Shown piece after piece: positions 1 through 5,947 of a stretch of DNA of 7,613 nucleotides (its first letter is position 1; each line of letters begins with the position of its first letter). The notes below the pieces were generated by a model, which saw only the letters and a program-made list of their open reading frames with translations, was not told the origin of the DNA and made no database searches. The stretch is taken from positions 1 to 7,613 of the forward strand of contig JAJRSV010000185.1 in the NCBI GenBank assembly GCA_024278655.1, read 5' to 3'. The translations under genes and the position numbers were made by a program. The DNA comes from Bacteroidota bacterium (GTDB taxonomy: Bacteria; Bacteroidota; Ignavibacteria; Ignavibacteriales; Ignavibacteriaceae).

Positions 1-379
1 ATTCGAGTATTAGTCTCTCCGCCGTTTTCCTTCGGATTCCCGGAATTGCAATGATGCGGGAAACATCACCCGTTAAAATTGCTTCGCGCAAATCCTCGGT
101 TTGTATGCCGGAGAGCAAACTTAAAGCTAACTTGGGTCCGATGCCGCTTATAGATATTAAAAGCTCGAACATTTCCTTTTCCGATTCGGAATGGAAGCCG
201 AAGAGTGAAATGGAATCTTCTTTAACGTGAGTATGCACAAAAAGCGAAACGATTTCGCGATCTGAAATTTTTTCGAATGTGTTGATAGAAATGGAAAGTT
301 TGTAACCAACGCCGTTTACATCGAGTAGTACTTCGGTTGGTTTCGATGAAATTATTTTGCCGCTTAAAAATCCAATCAT
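1..379 (-). CDS. ruvA: Holliday junction branch migration protein RuvA (3' truncated by window edge)
   Basis: RuvA binds the four-way Holliday junction as a tetramer and loads the RuvB helicase motors that drive branch migration in recombinational repair. The 126 visible residues begin MIGFLSGKII, a typical RuvA start. They cover the N-terminal OB-fold domain (about 1-62, with VNGVGYKL at 21-28 and FGFHSESEK at 60-68) and the helix-hairpin-helix domain (ISGIGPKLAL at 77-86, then IPGIRRKTAERLILE at 112-126). The flexible domain III that contacts RuvB lies beyond base 1; whole RuvA proteins are about 190-200 residues. The ATG is at 379, only 4 bp after the ruvC stop, with no clear Shine-Dalgarno sequence, so translation is probably coupled to ruvC. 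One oddity: the second hairpin has Arg where RuvA usually has Gly (GIR instead of GIG, residue 116). Identification is secure. Confidence 0.95.
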   Translation of the reverse strand, partial: MIGFLSGKIISSKPTEVLLDVNGVGYKLSISINTFEKISDREIVSLFVHTHVKEDSISLFGFHSESEKEMFELLISISGIGPKLALSLLSGIQTEDLREAILTGDVSRIIAIPGIRRKTAERLILE

Positions 380-383
380 CTTT

Positions 384-923
384 TTATTCGCCAATCACTT
401 TTTCGGGGAAAGCTTCAACAAACTGTTTCCAGTTCATGCTTTTTTTATCTGGGTTCTTCATTCTGAACGCATGGCAAAGCGCAATTGCAAGTGCATCGCT
501 TTCGTCGGTTTTCATATTCTGCTGGTCGATAATCAACAAGGACTTTATCATAAAACTAACCTGCTCTTTAGATGCAGAACCTCTGCCGACAACCGATTTC
601 TTTACCTCGCGCGGCGAATACTCGCTTGTGGGAAGTCCGTTATGAACTGCGGCAAGTATCGACACTCCTCTTGCGTAACCAATCTTCATTGCAGACTGAA
701 CGTTCTTTCCGTAGAAAGCAGTCTCTATTGCAAACTCATCCGGTTTATAAGTTTTTATGAGTTTATCCACTTCGTCGTAAATAATTTTTAATCTTTCAGG
801 AATCGGTTTTGAAGACGGGAGCCGGATTATACCGCTTATAACTCTCGAGTAAGTATTCTTTTCGAAATTAATAATCCCGAAACCTGTTATGTTCGTTCCG
901 GGATCTACGCCGAGTATAATCAT
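384..923 (-). CDS. ruvC: Crossover junction endodeoxyribonuclease RuvC
   Basis: RuvC is the dimeric, Mg-dependent resolvase that nicks two opposite strands of a Holliday junction after RuvAB has migrated it. The 179-residue product has the RNase H-like fold signature: ILGVDPGTNITGFG at 3-16 supplies the first catalytic Asp (D7), FAIETAFYGKN at 64-74 supplies E67, and the C-terminal DESDALAIAL at 140-149 supplies D140 and D143. All four acidic residues are present, so the enzyme should be active. Length is normal for the family (about 160-190). It sits 31 bp after yebC and 4 bp before ruvA, the classical yebC-ruvC-ruvA order. The ATG at 923 gives the canonical MIILGVDPG start; only a weak purine patch (GCAGGCAG) precedes it, next to a small hairpin at 934-950. 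Identification is secure. Confidence 0.97.
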   Translation of the reverse strand: MIILGVDPGTNITGFGIINFEKNTYSRVISGIIRLPSSKPIPERLKIIYDEVDKLIKTYKPDEFAIETAFYGKNVQSAMKIGYARGVSILAAVHNGLPTSEYSPREVKKSVVGRGSASKEQVSFMIKSLLIIDQQNMKTDESDALAIALCHAFRMKNPDKKSMNWKQFVEAFPEKVIGE

Positions 924-933
924 GTTTCATACT

Positions 934-950
934 GCCTGCAAAATGCAAGC
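934..950 (-). other. Small hairpin in the yebC-ruvC gap
   Basis: The 31-bp yebC-ruvC intergenic gap holds a 7-bp inverted repeat (GCUUGCA / UGCAGGC as minus-strand RNA, one G-U pair, 3-base loop). No T-run follows, so it is not an intrinsic terminator. Its 3' arm overlaps the only purine-rich stretch that could serve as the ruvC ribosome binding site. It could slow ruvC initiation or mark an RNA processing point. No function can be assigned from sequence alone. Confidence 0.35.
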
Positions 951-954
951 GTGC

Positions 955-1701
955 TCAAGCTTGTTGTTGAATTAAATCTTCGTCGAAGTCTGCATTGGAA
1001 TAAACGTTCTGAACATCATCGTTATCTTCGAGTGCTTCTATAAGCTTTAAAACTTTCTCGGCAGTTTCGCCGTTAACTTTAATCATGTTTTTTGCAATCC
1101 ACTGAAGCGAAGCGTTTTCAATCTGCAATCCTTTTTCTACCAACGCTTTGCGAACCGGCTCAAAATTTTCGAGGTCTGTTTGTATCTCGAAAAAATCTTC
1201 TTCGGTTCGAAGGTCTTCTGCACCGGCTTCCAAAACAATGTCCATCATTTCATCTTCCGAAAGGTTTTGTCTCGGCAGAGTAATAATTCCCTTCCTGTCG
1301 AACATCCATGCAACCGAGCCGCTTTCGCCCATACTGCCGCCGTATTTGCTGAAGAGATGTCTTACTTCGGCAACCGTACGGTTTTTATTATCGGTTGCAA
1401 CTTCTACAAGAATAGCAATCCCGCCGGGACCATATCCTTCGTAAGTGAGTTCGTAATAAGTTACGCCCTGCAACTCGCCGGTGGCTTTTTTAATAGCTCT
1501 GTCGATGTTATCGGAAGGCATGTTGGCTGCTTTTGCGTTATCTATTGCGAGCCGGAGTCTCGGGTTGCCTTCCGGGTCGCCGCCGCCTTCTCTTGCGGCA
1601 ATTGTAATTTCCTTAATCAGTTTTGTGAACAGCTTGCCTCTTTTGGCATCCTGTGCACTCTTCTTTCTTTTAATAGTCGACCATTTCGAATGTCCCGACA
1701 T
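955..1701 (-). CDS. yebC: YebC/PmpR family protein
   Basis: This is a member of the YebC/PmpR family (formerly DUF28), 248 residues, matching the usual 240-250. The family was long described as DNA-binding transcriptional regulators (PmpR in Pseudomonas). Later work on bacterial and mitochondrial (TACO1) members supports a role on the ribosome in relieving stalling at proline-rich stretches. Visible hallmarks are the N-terminal MSGHSKWSTIKRKKSAQDAKR (1-21), the positively charged KLFTKLIKEI segment, NIDRAIKKATGE at 60-71, the YEGYGPGG motif at 87-94 and the acidic C-terminus. The ATG at 1701 overlaps the recJ stop as TAATG, and a good Shine-Dalgarno sequence (AGGAGA, minus strand 1714-1709) lies 8 bases upstream, so the start is firm and translation is probably coupled to recJ. 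Adjacency to ruvC is a widespread arrangement whose functional reason is unclear. Confidence 0.95.
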   Translation of the reverse strand: MSGHSKWSTIKRKKSAQDAKRGKLFTKLIKEITIAAREGGGDPEGNPRLRLAIDNAKAANMPSDNIDRAIKKATGELQGVTYYELTYEGYGPGGIAILVEVATDNKNRTVAEVRHLFSKYGGSMGESGSVAWMFDRKGIITLPRQNLSEDEMMDIVLEAGAEDLRTEEDFFEIQTDLENFEPVRKALVEKGLQIENASLQWIAKNMIKVNGETAEKVLKLIEALEDNDDVQNVYSNADFDEDLIQQQA

Positions 1702-3434
1702 TATGAAGTCTCCTGATACTTGTCTTTGGTTTTTATATCTTTAATTCTTAATTGAGGATATGTTCGTCCGTCCAAACGAACGGTTTTATCAATAGTATAA
1801 ACAACGTTTAAATTATTTTTTTGCTCCGTTAAAATATCGTAAAAATCACCAAGATTAAAACCGATACAATCAAAAACTTTATCGCATCCTTCCTGCCGCA
1901 AACTGCACACAAGATGATTTTTACCTACTATGCGCGGTGTGTTTTCCACAATCAGATTTTCCGATAAAAATACCGGGCGCATATTACCCGGACCGAAAGG
2001 TGAAAACCTGTCGAGTATCCGGATAAACTTTGGTGTAATCTCTGAAAATTTTAGCGGTGAATCAACCGATATTTCCGGTTGAAGGTCTTTTTCGGTAACC
2101 GACCTGCGCACAACTTCGTTAAACTTCTCTTTGAACTCATCAATCTTATCCACCTCGAGTGCTAATCCTGCCGCTGCCTGGTGTCCGCCGAAATGAATTA
2201 AAGAATCCTCGCACTCTTTCAGTGCATCGTAAATGTTAAAGTTCGAAATACTGCGTGCCGATCCTTTTGCCACGCCGTCTATAGTTGTAAGCATAACTGT
2301 CGGTCTGTAATATCTTTCAACAAGGCGGGAAGCAACAATTCCTATAACGCCGGGATGCCATTCATCCTGATGCAGGATTATCGCAAGTTCGTCATCGCGC
2401 TTCCACGATTTTTCCACCAATTCGATGGCGGTTTCAAATGTGTCAACGTCAATTTTCCGGCGTTCGTAATTTTCCGTTTCAAGCACCCGCGCAAGTTCCC
2501 TTGCTTCATCTAAATTATCGGTTAAAAGCAATTCAACTGCACGGTTTGCATCACCCAACCTGCCGACTGCATTGATACGCGGCGCAATTGTAAAAACAAT
2601 CTGCCCGGAGTTTAATGTGCCGGGATGAAGATGACTTATTTCAATAAGCGCTTCAACAGCTGGACGCGGCGATTCGTTTATCTGCCGCAGCCCTTCGGAA
2701 ACAATTATTCTGTTTTCATCTGTGAGCGGAACAATATCGGCTGCACCCGCGAGCGCAGCTAAATCCAAATACTTAAGCGGCATTTCGCTTTTGCCGATAC
2801 GGTCTGCAAGTCCCTGCGCAAGTTTAAAGGCAATACCCGCACCCGATAAATATTTAAATGGATAATTGCAATTGGGCTTTAACGGATCGAGAACGGCGTA
2901 GGCATTCGGTATTTTATCTTTCGGCTGATGGTGATCGCAGATAATAACATCCATGCCGAGTTCGTTTGCGTAGTCGGTTTCTTCTATTGCGGTAATGCCG
3001 CAATCAACACTTATTAAAAGCGAAGTACCGTTCTGATGAACAAGATCAATTCCCTGCTTCGAAATACCGTAACCTTCGGTAAGCCGTTTGGGAATGTAGT
3101 ATTCAACATTTGCATCGAGTTCTTTAAGGAAGAGATAGAGCAGAGCCGTTGCACAGGTTCCGTCAACATCATAATCGCCGTAAATTGTAATCAGTTCATT
3201 TTCGGTCAGTGCCTGAATTAAACGGTAAGTGGCTTCATCCATTCCGTTCATCAGGTAGGGGTCGTGAAGGTAATCTAAAGACGGCTGGAAGAAACGCTTT
3301 GCCTGGCTGTAGGTTTTTATATCTCTTAAAACAAGCAGGCGCGATAGAACCTGCGAGATATTAAGAGAATCAGCCAGAGCTTCAACAGCAAATTCATCTT
3401 TTACTTCTTTTATGATCCAACGTTTTTCCAGCAT
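1701..3434 (-). CDS. recJ: Single-stranded-DNA-specific 5'-3' exonuclease RecJ
   Basis: RecJ digests single-stranded DNA 5'->3' in RecF-pathway recombination, mismatch repair and base excision repair. The 577-residue product (family about 560-580) has the DHH phosphoesterase core: ITIYGDYDVDG with the metal-binding Asps at 87 and 89, LLISVDCGIT (D144), IICDHHQP (DHH at 167-169), AVLDPLKP (D183) and ALAGAADIVPL. The DHHA1 half follows (WHPGVIGIVASRL at 359-371, KGSARS near 390, HFGGHQAAAGLAL at 414-426) and then the C-terminal OB-fold. I chose the ATG at 3434 (MLEKRWIIKE). The frame stays open to an ATG at 3530, but that extension reads through the 3' end of rnpB and has no RecJ character. No clear Shine-Dalgarno sequence precedes 3434. 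recJ starts about 35 bases after rnpB and heads the recJ-yebC-ruvC-ruvA run. Confidence 0.95.
   Translation of the reverse strand: MLEKRWIIKEVKDEFAVEALADSLNISQVLSRLLVLRDIKTYSQAKRFFQPSLDYLHDPYLMNGMDEATYRLIQALTENELITIYGDYDVDGTCATALLYLFLKELDANVEYYIPKRLTEGYGISKQGIDLVHQNGTSLLISVDCGITAIEETDYANELGMDVIICDHHQPKDKIPNAYAVLDPLKPNCNYPFKYLSGAGIAFKLAQGLADRIGKSEMPLKYLDLAALAGAADIVPLTDENRIIVSEGLRQINESPRPAVEALIEISHLHPGTLNSGQIVFTIAPRINAVGRLGDANRAVELLLTDNLDEARELARVLETENYERRKIDVDTFETAIELVEKSWKRDDELAIILHQDEWHPGVIGIVASRLVERYYRPTVMLTTIDGVAKGSARSISNFNIYDALKECEDSLIHFGGHQAAAGLALEVDKIDEFKEKFNEVVRRSVTEKDLQPEISVDSPLKFSEITPKFIRILDRFSPFGPGNMRPVFLSENLIVENTPRIVGKNHLVCSLRQEGCDKVFDCIGFNLGDFYDILTEQKNNLNVVYTIDKTVRLDGRTYPQLRIKDIKTKDKYQETS
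1709..1714 (-). promoter_or_regulatory. Ribosome binding site of yebC inside recJ
   Basis: AGGAGA on the minus strand lies within the last codons of recJ, 8 bases before the yebC ATG, which shares one base with the recJ TAA. It is one of only two strong Shine-Dalgarno matches in the window and fixes the yebC start. Confidence 0.75.
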
Positions 3435-3468
3435 ATAATAATCGATTGGGTTTGCAAAGAACAGATAA

Positions 3469-3877
3469 AACAGCTCAGTCCTGTAAGCCGAATTCTGTCC
3501 TGCTACGCTTAACGTAACAGAGGCAATCATTTATCTGGACCCGAAGTTACCAACGGGTTCAAGCGGCCTACCCGGAGACTATCGGAGCGAACAACCCCGT
3601 ATCCCGCATAAGCGGGAAACAGCCTCCCTATTTGACCTTGCTTCGGGTGTGGTTTACCGTGCCTCCGATGTTACCATCGAAGCGGTGAGCTCTTACCTCA
3701 CCTTTTCACCCTTATCCCGATTAATTAAAATTAATCGGGACGGTATATTTTCTGTGGCACTGGCAGTATCCCGGTTCTTAACCGGGACCCCGGGCGTTAC
3801 CCGGCACCCTGTTCTGCGAAGTTCGGACTTTCCTCCCCCCGATATATCGGGAAGCGATTGCCCGGACTGAGCTGTTT
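3469..3877 (-). ncRNA. rnpB: RNase P RNA, bacterial class A
   Basis: This is the catalytic RNA of RNase P, which removes the 5' leader from precursor tRNAs together with the small RnpA protein. On the minus strand the universal blocks appear in order: GAGGAAAGUCCG (CR I, about 3835-3824), CAGGGUGCC...GGUAACGCC, AAGGGUGAAAAGGUGAGGUAAGAGC, GGCACGGUAAAC, GAAGCAAGGUCAAAUAGGGA, GGGUAGGCCGCUUGA, AGAUAAAUGAUUGCC and ACAGAAUUCGGCUUAC (CR V, about 3493-3478). The order and the spacing to P15-P17 match class A (E. coli-like) rather than class B. The ends are set by a perfect 17-bp P1 helix, so the exact mature ends are approximate by a few bases. Length of about 409 is normal. Several variable hairpins are closed by UCCCG/CGGGA. 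It lies between the zinc-ribbon gene and recJ. Confidence 0.96.
3715..3740. repeat. 12-bp perfect palindromic hairpin in rnpB (P12 position)
   Basis: TCCCGATTAATT, a 2-base centre, then AATTAATCGGGA forms a perfect inverted repeat just before the AAGGGUGAAA block, where the length-variable helix P12 sits in class A RNase P RNA. The same UCCCG/CGGGA closing also occurs at 3602-3617, 3769-3787 and, as CCCG/CGGG, 3838-3851. Confidence 0.8.
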
Positions 3878-3893
3878 TATTATTCTTTTATTA

Positions 3894-3922
3894 AAAATAA
3901 ATTGCCTGTTTTAATCAGACAA
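3894..3922 (-). promoter_or_regulatory. Candidate rnpB promoter
   Basis: On the minus strand TTGTCT (3922-3917) and TATTTT (3899-3894) are separated by exactly 17 bases. The predicted start, near 3887, is about 7 bases before helix P1 of rnpB, which suits a stable RNA with a short processed leader. The boxes are moderate matches in an AT-rich stretch and the -35 box lies in a hairpin arm, so this is a candidate only. Confidence 0.35.
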
Positions 3923-3925
3923 TTT
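3899..3925 (-). terminator. Weak second terminator-like hairpin upstream of rnpB
   Basis: As minus-strand RNA, AAAUUGUCUG and CAGGCAAUUU form a 10-bp stem (one G-U pair) with a 7-base loop, followed by AUUUUUAAU. It could back up the stronger terminator at 3953-3982 and insulate rnpB from the zinc-ribbon gene. It overlaps the candidate rnpB promoter and has few G-C pairs, so the call is tentative. Confidence 0.4.
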
Positions 3926-3952
3926 GCCATTTACTAATTTAAAATGATAAAA

Positions 3953-3982
3953 GTGCCCGTTGAGTTTGCTTCCCACGGGCAC
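3953..3982 (-). terminator. Intrinsic terminator of the nif3 / zinc-ribbon unit
   Basis: An 8-bp perfect stem (GTGCCCGT / ACGGGCAC) with a 14-base loop is followed on the minus strand by TTTTATCATTTT. It lies 60 bases after the zinc-ribbon stop codon and points the right way to end that transcript before rnpB. The remaining bases of the 3881-4042 gap hold no gene that I can see. Confidence 0.75.
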
Positions 3983-4042
3983 AGCAAATATACTAATTTA
4001 TAGAGCTTATTTCAGTAGAAAAGAGGATGTTCAGAAATTGTA

Positions 4043-4774
4043 TTAAACTACTTCAGATGCCTTTTCGGCTATCTCTGTCGACACAAGAATTCTTCCGCAA
4101 TACTCACAATAATATAGTCTGTTATTCTGACGAATCTCCAATTGCCTTTGAGACGGAACAATGTTATGGCATCCCGAACAAGCCGAACGCTTAATAGTTG
4201 CAACCGCTTTGCCTTTTTTTGCTTTTCTTATTCTCATATAAGCGGCAAGATCGGGCTTTCTGACTTCGCCTTCAATTTTCTTCCGCTGGCTCTGAAGTTT
4301 TGCCTCTTCTTTTTCATTAGCTTTTATTATCTCTTTCAAGTCGGCTTCTTTTTCCTTCAGTTCTTTTTTCAACTCATCAAGCTGCGGCTTTATTTCCTCA
4401 ATCTGGTCGGTCAAGCTTTTGCTCAAGTCAGCCAGCGAATCGTTTTCTTCTTCAAGCTTTTTAATCTGCTCTTCCGTATGATCGATTTCCTTGGTGAGAG
4501 CATCGTACTCTTTGTTATTGCGTACCTGGTAGAGCTGCGATTTGAATTTTTTCTGATTCTCTTTAAGCTTTTCTATTTCGAGTTCATTGCTGTTGCGCTT
4601 CTTAAGCGATTCCTTCTTCTCTTTTTCTTTGCTGGCAATATCTTCCTTTAAGCTGTTAATCTTCTCTTCAAGTTCTCTAACTGCATTCGGAAGATCGCCT
4701 CTCAACTCCTCGAGCTCATCAAGCTGGTCGTCGATCAGTTGAAGCTGGTAAAGAATTTTTAACCTGTTATACAA
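4043..4774 (-). CDS. Coiled-coil protein with C-terminal C4 zinc ribbon (COG1579 type)
   Basis: A 243-residue protein in two parts. Residues about 10-170 are a long, highly charged coiled coil rich in Lys and Glu, containing VRNNKEYDALTKEI (84-97), a recognisable family segment. Residues 199-226 are a C4 zinc ribbon with CSGC at 199-202 and CEYC at 223-226. Members include Helicobacter HP0958, a flagellar chaperone/RNA-binding protein, but most are uncharacterised; no flagellar gene is nearby, so I would not transfer that role. A cytoplasmic nucleic-acid- or protein-binding adaptor is plausible (inference). The start is a TTG at 4774, chosen because AAGGAG lies 10 bases upstream and a stop codon closes the frame just above it. 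It follows nif3 by 14 bp, the nif3 stop overlapping this ribosome binding site (TAAGGAG), so the two are surely co-transcribed. Confidence 0.9.
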   Translation of the reverse strand: MYNRLKILYQLQLIDDQLDELEELRGDLPNAVRELEEKINSLKEDIASKEKEKKESLKKRNSNELEIEKLKENQKKFKSQLYQVRNNKEYDALTKEIDHTEEQIKKLEEENDSLADLSKSLTDQIEEIKPQLDELKKELKEKEADLKEIIKANEKEEAKLQSQRKKIEGEVRKPDLAAYMRIRKAKKGKAVATIKRSACSGCHNIVPSQRQLEIRQNNRLYYCEYCGRILVSTEIAEKASEVV

Positions 4775-4784
4775 TTTGATTACG

Positions 4785-4790
4785 CTCCTT
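4785..4790 (-). promoter_or_regulatory. Ribosome binding site that decides the TTG start
   Basis: AAGGAG on the minus strand, overlapping the nif3 TAA stop (TAAGGAG), lies 10 bases before the TTG at 4774. No ATG or GTG start in the same frame is available between the upstream stop and this TTG, which supports the non-ATG start and translational coupling to nif3. Confidence 0.7.
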
Positions 4791-5904
4791 AATTATTATA
4801 AAAAATTACCGGGTTTGTTGAACCCTTATATTTATAAACTTTTATTTTATTAGATTCACTTTTCAGAAAAAGTTCCAGTCTTCTTTTTATTTCATCCAAA
4901 GAATGAATTTCCGTTTCGAAATGCCCCGCATCTATAAGCAGAATTTTTCCTTCCGCATCCTGGAACGAGTGATATTTGATATCGGCGGTAACAAAAGCAT
5001 CTGCACCCGAGTTAACGGCTCTTTCGATTAAATCGCTGCACGAGCCGCCGCACACCGCAACTTTCTTTATCTTTCCCGCTTTGCCGTTTGAATACCTGAA
5101 ATTCTTTATACGAAGGCATCCGGCAATATGATCCAAAAACTCTTTTTTGCTCATTGCCGTTTTAAGTTCGCCCACGGCGCCAGCACCGTAATTTACGTTT
5201 TCATTTTTTAACTGATAGATATCGTAAGCAACCTCTTCATACGGGTGCGCCTGCATCATTGCGGCAATTACTTTGTTCAGCTTCCAGGTTTCTACCAAAA
5301 CTTCCAACCGTATCTCTTCAACTTTTTCAAATTTCCCCTTTTCGCCCATCACAGGATTAGTTGCATCCGAACCCATGAAGGTTCCTGTCCCTTTCAATCT
5401 GAATCCGCAATGAGAATATTCGCCGATAATTCCGCCGCCCGCACTGTGGATTGCACCGGCAACTTTTTCAATATGGCTTTCGGGAACGAATACTGCGAGC
5501 TTGATTTGATTTCCGGAAAGGTTGGCAAGGAATTTTATTTTGTCGAGTTTTAATTTTTTAGCGAGCTGGAAGCTTACGCCGTGTTTCGTGAAATCGAGAT
5601 TTGTGTGTGCGGAATAAAGTGTGATGTTGTTTTTTATAAGAGCTTCAATAAGCTTTGACCTGTCGTCGTTTTGTGTGTCGAGTTTTTTTACCGGACTGAA
5701 CATAAGAGGATGGTGAGTGATTATCAGATTGCATTTTTTTTCTATTGCTTCTCTTACTACCTTGTCGTTCAAATCAAGACTCAGCATAATGTTTTTTACT
5801 CGCCTCTCTTCGGTTCCGACCTGCAGCCCGACGTTGTCCTTTTCCCAGGCTATTGCTTTGGGCGCCCAGTCTTCTAAATATTTTATTATCTGTTTGCATT
5901 TCAT
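4789..5904 (-). CDS. NIF3-like dinuclear metal centre protein (long, YqfO type)
   Basis: A 371-residue NIF3/DUF34 family protein. The N-terminal half has DNVGLQVG (23-30), IITHHPLMF (61-69) and SAHTNLD (98-104). The C-terminal half has AVCGGSCSDLI (283-293), GADAFVTADIKYHSFQ (300-315) and DAGHFETE (325-332). Expected metal ligands are H64, H65, D104, H328 and E332, all present. Residues about 130-240, ending in HPYEEVAYDIY (220-230), form the PII/CutA-like insert that separates long YqfO-type members from short YbgI-type ones. Molecular function is unsettled; GTP cyclohydrolase I type 2 is a common but poorly supported database name. I chose ATG 5904 (MKCKQIIKYLEDWAP), the family-like start; an in-frame ATG at 5943 lies inside the terminator hairpin. 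No Shine-Dalgarno sequence is present; a T-run ends 5 bases before the ATG. Confidence 0.93.
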   Translation of the reverse strand: MKCKQIIKYLEDWAPKAIAWEKDNVGLQVGTEERRVKNIMLSLDLNDKVVREAIEKKCNLIITHHPLMFSPVKKLDTQNDDRSKLIEALIKNNITLYSAHTNLDFTKHGVSFQLAKKLKLDKIKFLANLSGNQIKLAVFVPESHIEKVAGAIHSAGGGIIGEYSHCGFRLKGTGTFMGSDATNPVMGEKGKFEKVEEIRLEVLVETWKLNKVIAAMMQAHPYEEVAYDIYQLKNENVNYGAGAVGELKTAMSKKEFLDHIAGCLRIKNFRYSNGKAGKIKKVAVCGGSCSDLIERAVNSGADAFVTADIKYHSFQDAEGKILLIDAGHFETEIHSLDEIKRRLELFLKSESNKIKVYKYKGSTNPVIFYNN

Positions 5905-5909
5905 ATCAT

Positions 5910-5943
5910 AAAAAAAATGCACCCCGACTGAATCGGGGTGCAT
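5910..5943 (-). terminator. Strong intrinsic terminator abutting the nif3 start
   Basis: An 11-bp perfect stem (5917-5927 with 5933-5943; ATGCACCCCGA on the plus strand) with the 5-base loop CTGAA is followed on the minus strand by an unbroken run of Ts reaching 5910. It is the strongest terminator in the window. It lies about 140 bases after the ispG stop and would end that transcript. Unusually, its T-run stops only five bases before the nif3 ATG, leaving no room for a nif3 promoter between them. Confidence 0.88.
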
Positions 5944-5947
5944 CTTT

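Larger units (their letters stand above)
3465..3880 (-). repeat. 17-bp perfect inverted repeat forming rnpB helix P1
   Basis: ATAAAACAGCTCAGTCC at 3465-3481 is the exact reverse complement of 3864-3880. The two arms enclose the RNase P RNA core and form its closing helix P1, which is usually shorter (about 10-12 bp in E. coli). The 3' arm ends in GUUUUAU, so the helix plus U-rich tail might also help release the polymerase, although the arm sequences themselves contain the Us. Confidence 0.85.

Noticed and set aside
357..791. 144-codon and other plus-strand ORFs antisense to ruvC
   Set aside because: They overlap the intact ruvC frame with its catalytic residues and have no family resemblance.
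1180..1716. 178-codon plus-strand ORF antisense to yebC
   Set aside because: It is a shadow of a clearly conserved gene on the other strand, with no recognisable domains.
3435..3530. In-frame upstream extension of recJ starting at ATG 3530
   Set aside because: The extra 32 codons read through the 3' end of rnpB, including conserved region V and the P1 arm, and show no RecJ-like sequence. The RecJ homology begins at MLEKRW.
3649..3870. 73-codon plus-strand ORF
   Set aside because: It lies wholly inside rnpB on the opposite strand and only reflects the structured RNA sequence.
4142..4651. 169-codon plus-strand ORF rich in Phe and Leu, resembling a membrane protein
   Set aside because: It is antisense to the Lys/Glu-rich coiled coil of the zinc-ribbon gene; AAA/GAA codons read backwards give TTT/TTC. 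No ribosome binding site or recognisable family.
5905..5943. In-frame upstream start of nif3 at ATG 5943
   Set aside because: The first 13 codons are the terminator stem, loop and T-run; family-like sequence begins at the ATG at 5904.
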